In this document: positions 8,868-16,718 of the stretch, in pieces
Layout: every line of letters begins with the position of its first letter
How positions within the stretch are numbered: the first letter of the stretch is position 1
DNA from: CAYQTL01 sp964420405
GTDB taxonomy: Bacteria; Acidobacteriota; Thermoanaerobaculia; Thermoanaerobaculales; Sulfomarinibacteraceae
Length of the DNA stretch: 44,034 nt
Direction of reading: 5' to 3'
Assembly: GCA_964420405.1 (NCBI GenBank)
Contig: CAYQTL010000032.1
Location: 1 to 44,034, forward strand
Position numbers and translations under genes: made by a program
Notes under the pieces: generated by a model
Database searches by the model: none
Told to the model about the DNA's origin: nothing
What the model saw: the letters and a program-made list of their open reading frames with translations, nothing else

Positions 8868-9473
8868 TCAGTTGGCGGTCAGGAACAGGCCGTAGGACGG
8901 CTCGCCCGCCAGCTGCTTGACCCTGTCGACCAGCTCCGGCCCTTTGAACGGCTTCGGCAGGGCGTCGTCGGCGCCCGCCTGCAGCGCCTCGTCGAGCTGC
9001 TCCTGGGGCATCGCCGACACGACGAGCACCTTCACCGCCGCCAGGTCGGGGTTGGCGCGCATGCTCTTGAGCACATCGAGACCGCCGAGCCCGGCCATCT
9101 TGAGGTCGAGAGTGACGACGGCGGGGTTGAACGAGTTCAGCAGGGTGCCGGCCGAAAACCCGTCCGCCGCGATGGCGACCTCGAAGCCCCCCCGCTTGAG
9201 GGAACGCTCCATGGACTTGGCCATCTTGTCGTCGTCCTCGACGACCAGCACCCGCCGGCCGACCGGCTGGAGCTCCTCCGGGATCGGCATGTTGTTCTCC
9301 CGCAGGAACGCCAGGAAGTCCTGGATCTGCACCCGGTTGTCGCCCCGCCCGGGGAGCTGGAACGCCTTCAGGTGCCCGCGCTGGATCCAGCGGATGACGG
9401 TGCGGAAGTTGACGCCGCAGAGCTTGGCGATATCGCCGGTCGTGAGATTACGCTTCGGGAATGTCTTGGCCAC
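8868..9473 (-). CDS. Response regulator with N-terminal excisionase/MerR-like helix-turn-helix
   Basis: The 201-residue protein has an unusual order: residues 8-60 are a small winged HTH of excisionase/MerR type (LTTGDIAKLCGVNFRTVIRWIQRGHLKAFQL), and residues 72-195 are a receiver domain. The receiver keeps the acidic pocket Glu79-Asp80-Asp81, the phospho-acceptor Asp123 (VTLDLKM), Ser153 and Lys174 (PKPF). It is predicted to be a phosphorylation-controlled DNA-binding protein; no histidine kinase is adjacent. The start is GTG at 9473, chosen because AAGGAGG (9483-9489) lies 9 nt upstream and the N-terminus fits the HTH. It converges with the PTPS-like gene; the 202-bp gap between them holds only a loose CCTCCCCC/GGGGGAGG inverted repeat (about 8682-8741) that might end transcription. 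Confidence 0.85.
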   Translation of the reverse strand: MAKTFPKRNLTTGDIAKLCGVNFRTVIRWIQRGHLKAFQLPGRGDNRVQIQDFLAFLRENNMPIPEELQPVGRRVLVVEDDDKMAKSMERSLKRGGFEVAIAADGFSAGTLLNSFNPAVVTLDLKMAGLGGLDVLKSMRANPDLAAVKVLVVSAMPQEQLDEALQAGADDALPKPFKGPELVDRVKQLAGEPSYGLFLTAN

Positions 9474-10039
9474 GTCCGTGTCCCTCCTTATCAGTCGAAA
9501 GTAACCAGAAAGTCGATCACATGACTTCCAACGATGATCCGAATGCCGTTCCCGGTTTCACGCTCGGGGCCGCTCTCGGAGCCGGCGAGCCTCGATTGAC
9601 GCACCCTGTCAGTCGTATATTGCACGTCGCGTACCAACTTCAAGCCCCACAGGTTCGACCGTTCCCGCCCTGCGCTGTGTCAACGTGAACCGCCGGATCG
9701 CCTCATCACGTGACAGGTGTCGACATCAGCATACATCCCGTGCCGAAAAAAGTCACCCCCTCCGCGAGACCACAAAAAGGGCGCGGCACGAACGCTCATC
9801 CTTCGAACGACCGGGCGGCCGGGCGCGTTCAGTTCGAGAGCGGAAAGCACGCAGGGTGAACGGACCGGCCCGTCGGCGCCGCCGGCCCGCTCCTCCGCGA
9901 TCACCGGCGGGCGGCTCGCTCGGCGGTCGTCGACGACGCCGGGAGCCTCACGACCCGGCACCGCCCGGAAGGCCTGTCCTCCCGGCACCGGGGGCCGCCG
10001 CCGTCGCGCGACGTCGCGGGTCGACGGTCGGTCGCCCGC
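9474..10039. other. Gene-free spacer between the response regulator and fadF
   Basis: These 566 bp are visibly less GC-rich than the surrounding genes, especially 9481-9780, which contains short A- and T-runs (GAAAAAAGT near 9744). It must hold the leader of the response regulator gene (strong SD at 9483-9489) and the end of the fadF transcript. A TTGACG (9596-9601) followed 14 bp later by TATATT (9616-9621) looks promoter-like on the plus strand, but no plus-strand gene follows. The short open frames here have no recognisable product. No terminator hairpin with a T-run was found. Confidence 0.5.
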
Positions 10040-12055
10040 CTACTCGGGCAGCGCCCTGGCGACGAGCTCGATCACGTCCCAGGTCCTCGCGTCCTCGTGA
10101 CCCAGCTCCTGCTGGGCGTCGGACAGCATCGACCAGCAGTACGGGCAGGCGACGCCGACGTCCCGGGTGCCGCTCTTCTCGAGCTGGCCGAACCGCGCCT
10201 GGTTGATGCGGGTGCCGCGGGTCTCCTCGAGCCACATCCGGCCGCCACCCGCCCCGCAGCACATGGAGGTCTCGCGGGTCAGCTCCGGCTCGCGCACCTT
10301 CAGCCCGGGAATGGCCTTGAGCAGGAAGCGCGGTGCATCGTACTCGCCGTTGGTCCGCCCGAGGTAGCACGGGTCGTGGTAGGCGACGTCCTCGTCCACC
10401 GCCCTCGTGAGCTTGACCTTGCCGGAGCGGACGAGAGAGGCCACCAGCTGGGTGCCGTGCCAGACCTCGTAGCTTCCGCCGAAGTCGGGGTACTCGTTCT
10501 TGAGCGTGTTGTAGACGTGGGGGCAGTTGGTGACGACCTTCTTCACGCCGTAGCCGTTCATCACCTCGACGTTCTGCATCGCCAGCATCTGGAACAGGTA
10601 CTCGTTGCCGAGCCGCCGGGCGGCGTCACCGCACGACGACTCCTCGGGGCCGAGGATGGCGATCTTCACGCCCGCGGCCCGCAGGACCTTCACCAGCGCC
10701 TCGGACACCTTCGTGCCGTGGTCGTCGTAGCTGCCGGGCGAGCCGACGAAGAACAGGTACTCGAAGTCGCCGCCGGCGTCGGCCGCGAGCGGCACGCCGA
10801 GCGACTCGGCCCACGCCCCGCGCTCCTCCTGGGGCAGCTGCCACGGGTTGCCGTTGACCTCGTAGCCCCGGAACGCCGGCTGTGCCTCCTCGGGGAAGTC
10901 GGCCTTCTCGAGCACGAGGTTGCGGCGCTGGTCGACGATCTTGTCGACGTAGGTGATGTTGAGCGGACATCCCCGCTCGCACCAGCGGCAGGTGGTGCAG
11001 TCCCAGATCACCGCCGGGTCGACCACGTCGGGCACCAGCTCGGTCTCCGACCTCCCGCCGCCCTCGCCGGGATCGCCAAGCAGGGCTTTCTGCTCGCGGT
11101 ACAGCTGGTCACGGACCGACTTGAGGTACAGCACCGGCTGCAGCGCCTTGCCGGTGATGGTGGTCGGGCAGAACTCGCGGCATCGCCCGCACTCGGTGCA
11201 GGTGTACATGTCGAGCATCTGCTTCCAGGTGAAGTCGGTCACCGTGGCGACGCCGAACCTGGTCTCCTCGTCGATGTTCTCGAGGTCCATGGTGTCGAGC
11301 TTGCCGGCCGGGGCGAGCTTGCCGAAGTAGACGTTGAACAGCGACGTGTAGACGTGGAAGTGCTTGGAGTACGGCAGCTCGTTGGCGAAGTAGTACAGCG
11401 TTACGAGGTGCAGCCACCAGGTCGCCGCGTAGACCCCCTGGAGGGCGTCTGCCGAGAGCCCGTCGAACATCCACGCGAACACGCTCGACACGGGCAGGAA
11501 GCTGCCGGAGATGGCGCCGGCCGCGATCCGCGCGCCCTCCGAGGCGAGGTCGGTCAGCATCAGGATCGCGATCAGCCCGATCACCAGCCAGGCGCCGAAC
11601 GACTGCACGATGCGGTCCTTGCGCTGGAACCCGCGCCGCCACACGGCGAGCGCGAGCCCGACCAGCACGAGCAGCTCGAAGATGTCCTTCGAGAACAGGT
11701 AGGCATGGCCGACCGGGGTGTGCAGCAGCGGCAGCTCCCAGCCGCGGAACAGACCCTCGACGACCATCGTCACGGTGCGGACGCTGACGACCAGGAAGCC
11801 GTAGAAGATCAGCAGGTGGTAGATGCCGGCGAACGGGTCGTCGAACATCTTCTTCTGGCCGATCGCGTAGACCAGCACCTCCCGGATCCGGTCGGCGACA
11901 CCACCGAAGCGGTCGTCGGCCCGGCCGAGGCGCAGGACCTGGAACCTCCGGCCGAGGGAGTAGACGACGCCTCCGATCCCGATCACCGTCAGGATCCAGA
12001 ACCAGACCACCCCCGGAATCCCCAGAAACGTCCCCGCGGTCGCGTGCTCCATCAT
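10040..12055 (-). CDS. fadF: FadF-like membrane iron-sulfur oxidoreductase (ETF:quinone-type)
   Basis: The 671-residue protein combines an N-terminal membrane domain of five to six helices (about residues 14-225, heterodisulfide reductase gamma/NarI-like), two 4Fe-4S sites (CTECGRCREFC, Cys286/289/292/296; CTTCRWCERGC, Cys353/356/359/363) and two C-terminal cysteine-rich CCG domains (Cys475 and Cys511; Cys563, CCGAGGG at 599-605, CPYC 637-640). This is the architecture of Bacillus FadF (YwjF) and of DUF224 oxidoreductases proposed to pass electrons from acyl-CoA dehydrogenases via electron-transfer flavoprotein to menaquinone. No ETF gene is in the window. The open frame runs further upstream, but ATG 12055 (or 12052) behind GGGGAG fits the first membrane helix. 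A FadR-like operator overlies its promoter, strongly supporting a fatty-acid oxidation role. Confidence 0.85.
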   Translation of the reverse strand: MMEHATAGTFLGIPGVVWFWILTVIGIGGVVYSLGRRFQVLRLGRADDRFGGVADRIREVLVYAIGQKKMFDDPFAGIYHLLIFYGFLVVSVRTVTMVVEGLFRGWELPLLHTPVGHAYLFSKDIFELLVLVGLALAVWRRGFQRKDRIVQSFGAWLVIGLIAILMLTDLASEGARIAAGAISGSFLPVSSVFAWMFDGLSADALQGVYAATWWLHLVTLYYFANELPYSKHFHVYTSLFNVYFGKLAPAGKLDTMDLENIDEETRFGVATVTDFTWKQMLDMYTCTECGRCREFCPTTITGKALQPVLYLKSVRDQLYREQKALLGDPGEGGGRSETELVPDVVDPAVIWDCTTCRWCERGCPLNITYVDKIVDQRRNLVLEKADFPEEAQPAFRGYEVNGNPWQLPQEERGAWAESLGVPLAADAGGDFEYLFFVGSPGSYDDHGTKVSEALVKVLRAAGVKIAILGPEESSCGDAARRLGNEYLFQMLAMQNVEVMNGYGVKKVVTNCPHVYNTLKNEYPDFGGSYEVWHGTQLVASLVRSGKVKLTRAVDEDVAYHDPCYLGRTNGEYDAPRFLLKAIPGLKVREPELTRETSMCCGAGGGRMWLEETRGTRINQARFGQLEKSGTRDVGVACPYCWSMLSDAQQELGHEDARTWDVIELVARALPE

Positions 12056-12192
12056 CTCCCCCCGCAGTACCCGCCGCCGTCGCGGCGGAGGTGCCCGTGC
12101 CCGCGGCCGCGCCCGCACCCGCACGCAGCGCCCCTGCGCGCCGCGCGCCGACGGACGGCTTCCGCCGAGCTGATCCGAAGATCCACCCCGGG

Positions 12193-12198
12193 AGTATA
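12193..12198 (-). promoter_or_regulatory. -10 box (TATACT) of the fadF promoter
   Basis: On the minus strand TATACT is followed by CCCGG, the same extended pattern seen upstream of the sigma gene at 16719 and of cydA. The region where a -35 box should lie (about 12216-12221) falls inside the FadR-like palindrome and is a poor match to TTGACA. It lies about 138 bp before the fadF start, implying a long leader. Confidence 0.5.
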
Positions 12199-12202
12199 CC
12201 AC

Positions 12203-12230
12203 CGCACTGAATGAGCATTCATTCAGTGCG
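12203..12230. promoter_or_regulatory. FadR(TetR)-like operator upstream of fadF
   Basis: A perfect inverted repeat with 12-bp arms and a 4-bp centre contains TGAATGA-GCAT-TCATTCA at 12208-12225. This has the same half-sites and spacing as the consensus known for the Bacillus FadR (YsiA) fatty-acid repressor, TGAATGA-N4-TCATTCA, whose regulon includes fadF and etfAB. It overlaps the spacer and -35 region of the fadF -10 box, the right place for repression. The repressor gene is not in this window. Confidence 0.7.
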
Positions 12231-12286
12231 CTCCGGCAGGCCACGGGGCGGCGGCGACGCACCCCAGATCCGCCGCCCTGCAGGGC

Positions 12287-13336
12287 CTACGGCCCGCAGG
12301 CTCCCAGCCAGACGCGGTTGCGGTCGAGGATCTTGGCGAGCAGCGACGAGGTCGCAACCTCCGGCCGGTGCGGGTCGGCCCAGCACCACCCCTCGACCGG
12401 GCGCCAGCTCGCAACCGGCACGAGCACCGGCAGCACGTCGAGGCGCCGGTGCGTGATGGCGTGCCGCACCGGCGACAGCACCTCGGCGGGGCCGACGGGC
12501 GGGACCGGCGACTCGCCGACCGCCGTCTCGACGGGATCGTCGACGGATCCGAGCGGCCGGAACGGCGGCAGCCACAGGCCCCGGAGAATCGGGCCTTCGG
12601 CCACCCGCCGCAGCAGCCAGCGGCCGTCTGCGCCCATTAGGCAGGCCGCGACCCATCGGTGGTCCTCGACCTTCCGGCGCGCCCGCGGCGGCGGGTATCT
12701 CGAGGGGTCGCCGGCAGCGCGCGCCCGGCAGCCGACGGCCAGAGGACAGCGTCCGCAGGCCGGAGCCGACGGCGTGCACACCGTGGCGCCGAGCTCCATC
12801 AGGGCCTCGTTGACCGCCCCCGGGGGGTGGTCCGCCATCAGCCCGTCCACCCAGCCGAGGATCGCGGTCCGCCCGGCCGGTCCGCGCGGGTCTCCCTCGA
12901 TCGCCAGATACCTCGCACCGACGCGCATGACGTTTCCGTCGAGCACCGGTGCCCGCACCCCGAACGCGAGCGATGCCACCGCGGCGGCGGTGTACGGGCC
13001 GACACCGGGCAGCCGCTCGAGCTCCGCCGGCGAGGCGGGCAACGACCCGTCGCCGGCGACGACCTCGCGCGCGAGGCGGTGCAGCAGCCGCGCGCGCCGG
13101 TAGTACCCGAGCCCGGACCACATCGCCACGACCTCGTCCTCCGCAACCGCGGCCAGCGAGTTGACATCCGGGAACCGTGCCACGAACGCCTCGAACCGCG
13201 GCACGACCCGGTCCACCCGGGTCTGCTGCAGCATCAGCTCGCTGACCACGACGTGGTACGGGTCCCGCGGGTCGCTCCGCCACGGCAGCCGCCGCGCATG
13301 GGCACGGAACCAGTCGAGCAGCGCCCCGGTCGTCAT
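12287..13336 (-). CDS. mutY: A/G-specific adenine DNA glycosylase MutY
   Basis: The 349-residue enzyme removes adenine mispaired with 8-oxoguanine. The HhH-GPD core has Glu33 in SELMLQQTRV, the helix-hairpin-helix loop LPGVGPYTAAA (109-119) and catalytic Asp133 in VLDGNVMRVG; the 4Fe-4S cluster motif is C-X6-C-X2-C-X5-C (Cys187, 194, 197, 203). Residues from about 225 to 349 form the NUDIX-like 8-oxoG recognition domain (HAITHRRLDV), which distinguishes MutY from endonuclease III. The ATG at 13336 gives the standard N-terminus; the frame remains open upstream but without homology. There is no Shine-Dalgarno sequence, and a TACCAT -10-like box sits 4 nt before the start, suggesting a leaderless transcript. 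It is divergent from speB. Confidence 0.94.
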   Translation of the reverse strand: MTTGALLDWFRAHARRLPWRSDPRDPYHVVVSELMLQQTRVDRVVPRFEAFVARFPDVNSLAAVAEDEVVAMWSGLGYYRRARLLHRLAREVVAGDGSLPASPAELERLPGVGPYTAAAVASLAFGVRAPVLDGNVMRVGARYLAIEGDPRGPAGRTAILGWVDGLMADHPPGAVNEALMELGATVCTPSAPACGRCPLAVGCRARAAGDPSRYPPPRARRKVEDHRWVAACLMGADGRWLLRRVAEGPILRGLWLPPFRPLGSVDDPVETAVGESPVPPVGPAEVLSPVRHAITHRRLDVLPVLVPVASWRPVEGWCWADPHRPEVATSSLLAKILDRNRVWLGACGP

Positions 13337-13340
13337 GACG

Positions 13341-13346
13341 GGATGG
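13341..13346 (-). promoter_or_regulatory. Possible leaderless -10 box (TACCAT) for mutY
   Basis: TACCAT on the minus strand ends 4 nt before the ATG at 13336. With the usual 5-8 nt from -10 to the transcription start, transcription would begin at or next to the start codon. No Shine-Dalgarno sequence is present. Inference from spacing only. Confidence 0.35.
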
Positions 13347-13383
13347 TAGCGACCCCGCCCCGCTCCCCGCGAGCCCGGATGCG

Positions 13384-13427
13384 GACGGGGAGCAGGCGGC
13401 CGGCCGGACGGCCGCCTGCTCCCCGTC
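13384..13427. other. Perfect 19-bp inverted repeat between mutY and speB
   Basis: Two arms, 13384-13402 and 13409-13427, are exact reverse complements separated by 6 bp. It is the strongest perfect small dyad I found in the window and lies in the divergent spacer, upstream of both predicted promoters. There is no T-run, so it is not an obvious intrinsic terminator; it may be a regulator site, a REP-like unit or a transcription barrier between the two divergent genes. Confidence 0.85.
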
Positions 13428-13440
13428 GGGCACCCCCCGG

Positions 13441-13470
13441 TTGATCGCCGGCCCGTCCGGGCCGTATCCT
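13441..13470 (+). promoter_or_regulatory. Promoter of speB-speA
   Basis: TTGATC (13441-13446) and TATCCT (13465-13470) are separated by 18 bp, a plausible sigma-70-type pair. The SD GGAGGAG (13480-13486) and the ATG at 13490 follow directly. This is the best-spaced promoter pair visible in the window. Confidence 0.5.
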
Positions 13471-13489
13471 CCACCGCGCGGAGGAGCCG

Positions 13490-14386
13490 ATGACCGAGTA
13501 CGAGCATCCGGGCTTCCTCGGGCTGCCGCCCGAGCAGGCCGATCCCGAAGCGGCGGGGGCGCTGGTGCTGCCGTTGCCGCTGGACCTGACCGCCTCGTGG
13601 GGGCGGGGAACCGCCGCGGGCCCGGCGGCGCTGATCGCGGCCAGCCACCATCTCGAGCTGTACGACGAGGAGCTCGACCTGGACGTCGCCGAGGCGGTGG
13701 GCGGCATCGCCACCTGGCCGACGCCGGTGCTGCCCGCCGAACCCGCCGCGGCGATGGGCGTGATCCGCGGCCTGGGGAACGAGCTGGTCCGGCCGGGTCG
13801 GCTCCTGGTCGGCCTCGGCGGTGAGCACGCCGTGACCCACCCGCTGGTCGAAGCGCATCTCGAGCGCTGGCCCGACCTGTGCGTCCTGCAGCTCGACGCC
13901 CACGCCGACATGCGCGACAGCTACATGGGCTCGATCCACAACCATGCCTGTCCGATGCGCCGGCTGATGGAGCGCGGCGTCCACGTGACGTCGGTCGGCG
14001 TCCGCTCGATGGACTCCAGCGAGCGCCGGTTCCTGCGGTCGGAGCGGTCGCGGATCTGGCTCGGCCATGAGACCGCCGGCCGGCTGGCCGGGCTCGCCGA
14101 CCGGATCGTCGACGAGCTGCCGTCGGACCGGGTCTACCTGACGATCGACCTCGACGGTCTCGACCCGTCGGTGTGCCCGGCGGTGGGAACCCCGGTCCCC
14201 GGCGGGCTCGGATGGTCGGAGACCCTGCAGCTGCTGCGGTCACTGGCCGATCGCCGGGAGATCGTCGGCGCCGACGTGGTCGAGCTGGCGCCTCGCGAGG
14301 GGCAGCACATGGCCGACGCCGCCGCCGCAAAGCTCGTCTACAAGATCGTCGGCTACCGCCACACCGCCCGGGGAGGGGCGTCATGA
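13490..14386 (+). CDS. speB: Agmatinase (ureohydrolase family)
   Basis: The 298-residue protein belongs to the arginase/agmatinase family and has all manganese-binding motifs: GGEHAVT (His113), DAHADMRD (Asp136, His138, Asp140) and TIDLDGLDPS (Asp220, Asp222), plus SIHNHACPMRR with His152. The following gene, overlapping by 4 bp, encodes biosynthetic arginine decarboxylase, whose product is agmatine, so agmatinase (agmatine to putrescine plus urea) is a better call than arginase. SD GGAGGAG precedes the ATG by 3 nt. Cytosolic. Confidence 0.9.
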   Translation: MTEYEHPGFLGLPPEQADPEAAGALVLPLPLDLTASWGRGTAAGPAALIAASHHLELYDEELDLDVAEAVGGIATWPTPVLPAEPAAAMGVIRGLGNELVRPGRLLVGLGGEHAVTHPLVEAHLERWPDLCVLQLDAHADMRDSYMGSIHNHACPMRRLMERGVHVTSVGVRSMDSSERRFLRSERSRIWLGHETAGRLAGLADRIVDELPSDRVYLTIDLDGLDPSVCPAVGTPVPGGLGWSETLQLLRSLADRREIVGADVVELAPREGQHMADAAAAKLVYKIVGYRHTARGGAS

Positions 14387-16338
14387 GCATCGACCCGAAC
14401 ACGCCGGGCGACGGCGACTGGAACGTCGCGGACGCCGCCGAGCTGTACGACATCGAGCGCTGGGGGCAGGGCTACGTGGCCGTCGGTGCCGAGGGCCACC
14501 TGCTGATCCGGCCCGACCGCGACCCGGACCGGTCGATCGACCTCCACGAGGTGATCACGGGCCTCGACGAGCGCGGCTTCACGACCCCGCTGCTGATCCG
14601 GTTCAAGGACATCATCGCCGACCGGATCGCCTCTCTCGCCGGCGCGTTCGAGACCGCGATCCGGGAGCACGACTACCGCGGCGCGTACACCTGCGTCTAC
14701 CCGATCAAGGTCAACCAGCAACGGCAGGTCGTGCGCCGGATCCAGGAGTTCGGCGCCTCCCGCGGGTTCGGCCTGGAGGCCGGCTCCAAGCCCGAGCTGC
14801 TGGCGGTGCTCGCGCTGACGACCCGTGACGGCGGCCAGCCGATCATCTGCAACGGCTTCAAGGACAGCGAGTTCATCGAGGCGGTGATCCTCGCCACCAA
14901 GCTCGGCCGCCAGATCATCCCGGTGGTCGAGAAGTTCTCCGAGCTCGAGCTGATCGCCCGTCATGCCGAGCGCTACGACGTCCGGCCGACGATCGGCGTC
15001 CGGGCCAAGCTGTCGGCGCTCGGCGCCGGCCGCTGGGAGGGCTCGGGCGGTCTGCGGTCCAAGTTCGGCCTCCACGTCTCCGAGCTGATGGCGGCGCTGG
15101 AGTTCCTGCGCGAGCGGGACATGCTCGACTGCCTGCAGCTGCTGCACTGCCACGTGGGCAGCCAGATCTCGGACATCCGCTCGGTCAAGAACGCGATCAC
15201 CGAGCTCGCCCACATCTACACCGAGCTCGCGCGGCTCGGCGCCGGCATGCGGTACATCGACGTCGGCGGCGGCCTCGGCGTCGACTACGACGGCTCCGGC
15301 TCGAGCCAGGACTCGTCGGTCAACTACACCCTCGAGGAGTACGCCGCCGACATCGTCTACCGCATCGGCGAGGTGTGCAACGACTCGGAGGTCGAGCACC
15401 CCACGATCATCAGCGAGTCCGGCCGCGCCCTCACCGCCTACCACTCGGTGCTGGTGTTCGACGTCCTCGGGAAGACCTCGTTCGACACCCACGAGATCCC
15501 GCCGACGATCGAGGAGGCGGCCGGAGACCGTCCGGCCGAGGAGCTGCCGCAGCCGCTGTGGGACCTGTACGCCGCCCGCGCCGCGATCGCCGAGGGGCGG
15601 CGGCTCGAGGAGGCCCTCCACGATGCCACCCAGGCCCACGAGGAGGCGATGAACCTGTTCCGGCTCGGGTACATGGGGCTCACGGAACGAGGCCTCGCCG
15701 AGCGCCTCTACTGGCGGATCTGCGCCGACGTCCTGCAGGGTGCCCGCGATCTCGAGGAGCAGCCTGAGGAGCTCGGAACCCTGGCCGACCAGATGTCGGA
15801 CATCTACTTCTGCAACCTGTCGATCTTCCAGTCGCTGCCAGACTCGTGGGCGATTGGTCAGCTGTTTCCGATCGTCCCGATCCACCGCCTCGACCGGCGG
15901 CCCTGCCGCCGCGCCGTGCTGGCGGACATCACCTGCGACTCGGAGGGCAAGGTGGACCGGTTCTGCAGCACCTCCGAGGTCTGGCGGACGCTGCCGGTGC
16001 ACCCGCTGGAGCGCGGCAGCACCTACTACCTGGCCGCGTTCCTCGTCGGCGCCTACCAGGAGACCCTCGGTGACCTCCACAACCTGTTCGGGGACACCCA
16101 CGTGGTCCACGTCGGGATCGACGAGGACGGCGACTGGGCGATCGAGGAGGTCATCCCTGGCGACACCGTCCGGGAGGTGCTCCAGTACGTCCAGTTCGAC
16201 CCCGACCGCCTGTTCAGCGCGCTGCGGGCCGACGTCGAGCGCGCGGTCAAGAAGAAACGCCTCACCGTCTCCGAGGGACGGCAGCTCACCAGCTTCTACC
16301 TCAACGGCCTGGACGGGTACACCTACCTGGAGGAGTGA
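14383..16338 (+). CDS. speA: Biosynthetic arginine decarboxylase
   Basis: The 651-residue protein is the full length of the SpeA family (fold-III PLP enzymes). The PLP lysine is Lys109 in CVYPIKVNQQR; other family blocks are GLEAGSKPELL, LLHCHVGSQ, DVGGGLGVDYDGS and ISESGRALTA. It decarboxylates arginine to agmatine, the substrate of the upstream speB product; together they form putrescine without ornithine. The ATG at 14383 overlaps the speB stop (ATGA). An open frame extends upstream into speB, but only the sequence from 14383 matches the family. Confidence 0.95.
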   Translation: MSIDPNTPGDGDWNVADAAELYDIERWGQGYVAVGAEGHLLIRPDRDPDRSIDLHEVITGLDERGFTTPLLIRFKDIIADRIASLAGAFETAIREHDYRGAYTCVYPIKVNQQRQVVRRIQEFGASRGFGLEAGSKPELLAVLALTTRDGGQPIICNGFKDSEFIEAVILATKLGRQIIPVVEKFSELELIARHAERYDVRPTIGVRAKLSALGAGRWEGSGGLRSKFGLHVSELMAALEFLRERDMLDCLQLLHCHVGSQISDIRSVKNAITELAHIYTELARLGAGMRYIDVGGGLGVDYDGSGSSQDSSVNYTLEEYAADIVYRIGEVCNDSEVEHPTIISESGRALTAYHSVLVFDVLGKTSFDTHEIPPTIEEAAGDRPAEELPQPLWDLYAARAAIAEGRRLEEALHDATQAHEEAMNLFRLGYMGLTERGLAERLYWRICADVLQGARDLEEQPEELGTLADQMSDIYFCNLSIFQSLPDSWAIGQLFPIVPIHRLDRRPCRRAVLADITCDSEGKVDRFCSTSEVWRTLPVHPLERGSTYYLAAFLVGAYQETLGDLHNLFGDTHVVHVGIDEDGDWAIEEVIPGDTVREVLQYVQFDPDRLFSALRADVERAVKKKRLTVSEGRQLTSFYLNGLDGYTYLEE

Positions 16339-16394
16339 GGAGCGGGTGGCGGAGTGAGGAATGAGGAGAGGGGTGGTCGCTGAGGGCGACCGCC

Positions 16395-16634
16395 GGTCCC
16401 GGTCCCGATCCCGATCCCGATCCCGATCCCGACGAGATCGTCCCGCAGCAGCCGCAGCGGCAGCGGCAACGCCGGTAGGGCGGCGGTTCGCCCGCCGCCA
16501 CGGAATCGCGACCGCCCTGCGAACGGCGGGGGGATGAACCCCCGGCCCTACGCAGAAGGGCTGGACCCGGCGGCGGCGTCACTCCCGGGCGCTGCCGCTG
16601 CATCGGGCACGTGCACGGGCACGGACACGGACGC
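16395..16634. repeat. Hexamer-bounded intergenic element 2
   Basis: This element fills most of the 380-bp gap between speA and the sigma gene. The left end is about six GATCCC/GGTCCC units (16395-16432). The common core follows: hairpin 1, GGCGGCGG-loop-CCGCCGCC, at 16479-16499, and hairpin 2, CGGGGG-ATGAA-CCCCCG, around 16527-16544, framed by GGTAGGGC and GGCCCTAC. The right end is degenerate (GGGCAC and CGGACA units). No gene is supported in the gap. Confidence 0.7.
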
Positions 16635-16677
16635 GAGAGACGCGGTCACGCCAATCCACCGCCACCCGCGTCGCCTG

Positions 16678-16683
16678 TATACT
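16678..16683 (+). promoter_or_regulatory. -10 box (TATACT) of the ECF sigma factor operon
   Basis: TATACTCCCG is the same extended -10 pattern seen upstream of fadF and cydA. It precedes the GTG start at 16719 by 35 bp, with an SD (GGGGGAG, 16701-16707) between. No convincing -35 box. Confidence 0.45.
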
Positions 16684-16718
16684 CCCGCCCACCAGCCGCG
16701 GGGGGAGTAACGATCACG

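Noticed and set aside
9596..9621. Plus-strand promoter TTGACG-14-TATATT
   Set aside because: Spacing is too short and no plus-strand gene or recognisable RNA follows.
10097..12214. 705-residue plus-strand frame opposite fadF
   Set aside because: Antisense shadow; the minus strand has membrane helices and all Fe-S and CCG motifs in frame.
13490..14386. Arginase or formimidoylglutamase instead of agmatinase
   Set aside because: Motifs are shared across the family, but translational coupling with arginine decarboxylase makes agmatinase the best fit.
16611..16718. ATG 16611 as the start of the ECF sigma factor
   Set aside because: It would include repeat-element sequence and the TATACT box within the coding region; GTG 16719 has an SD and suits the domain boundaries.
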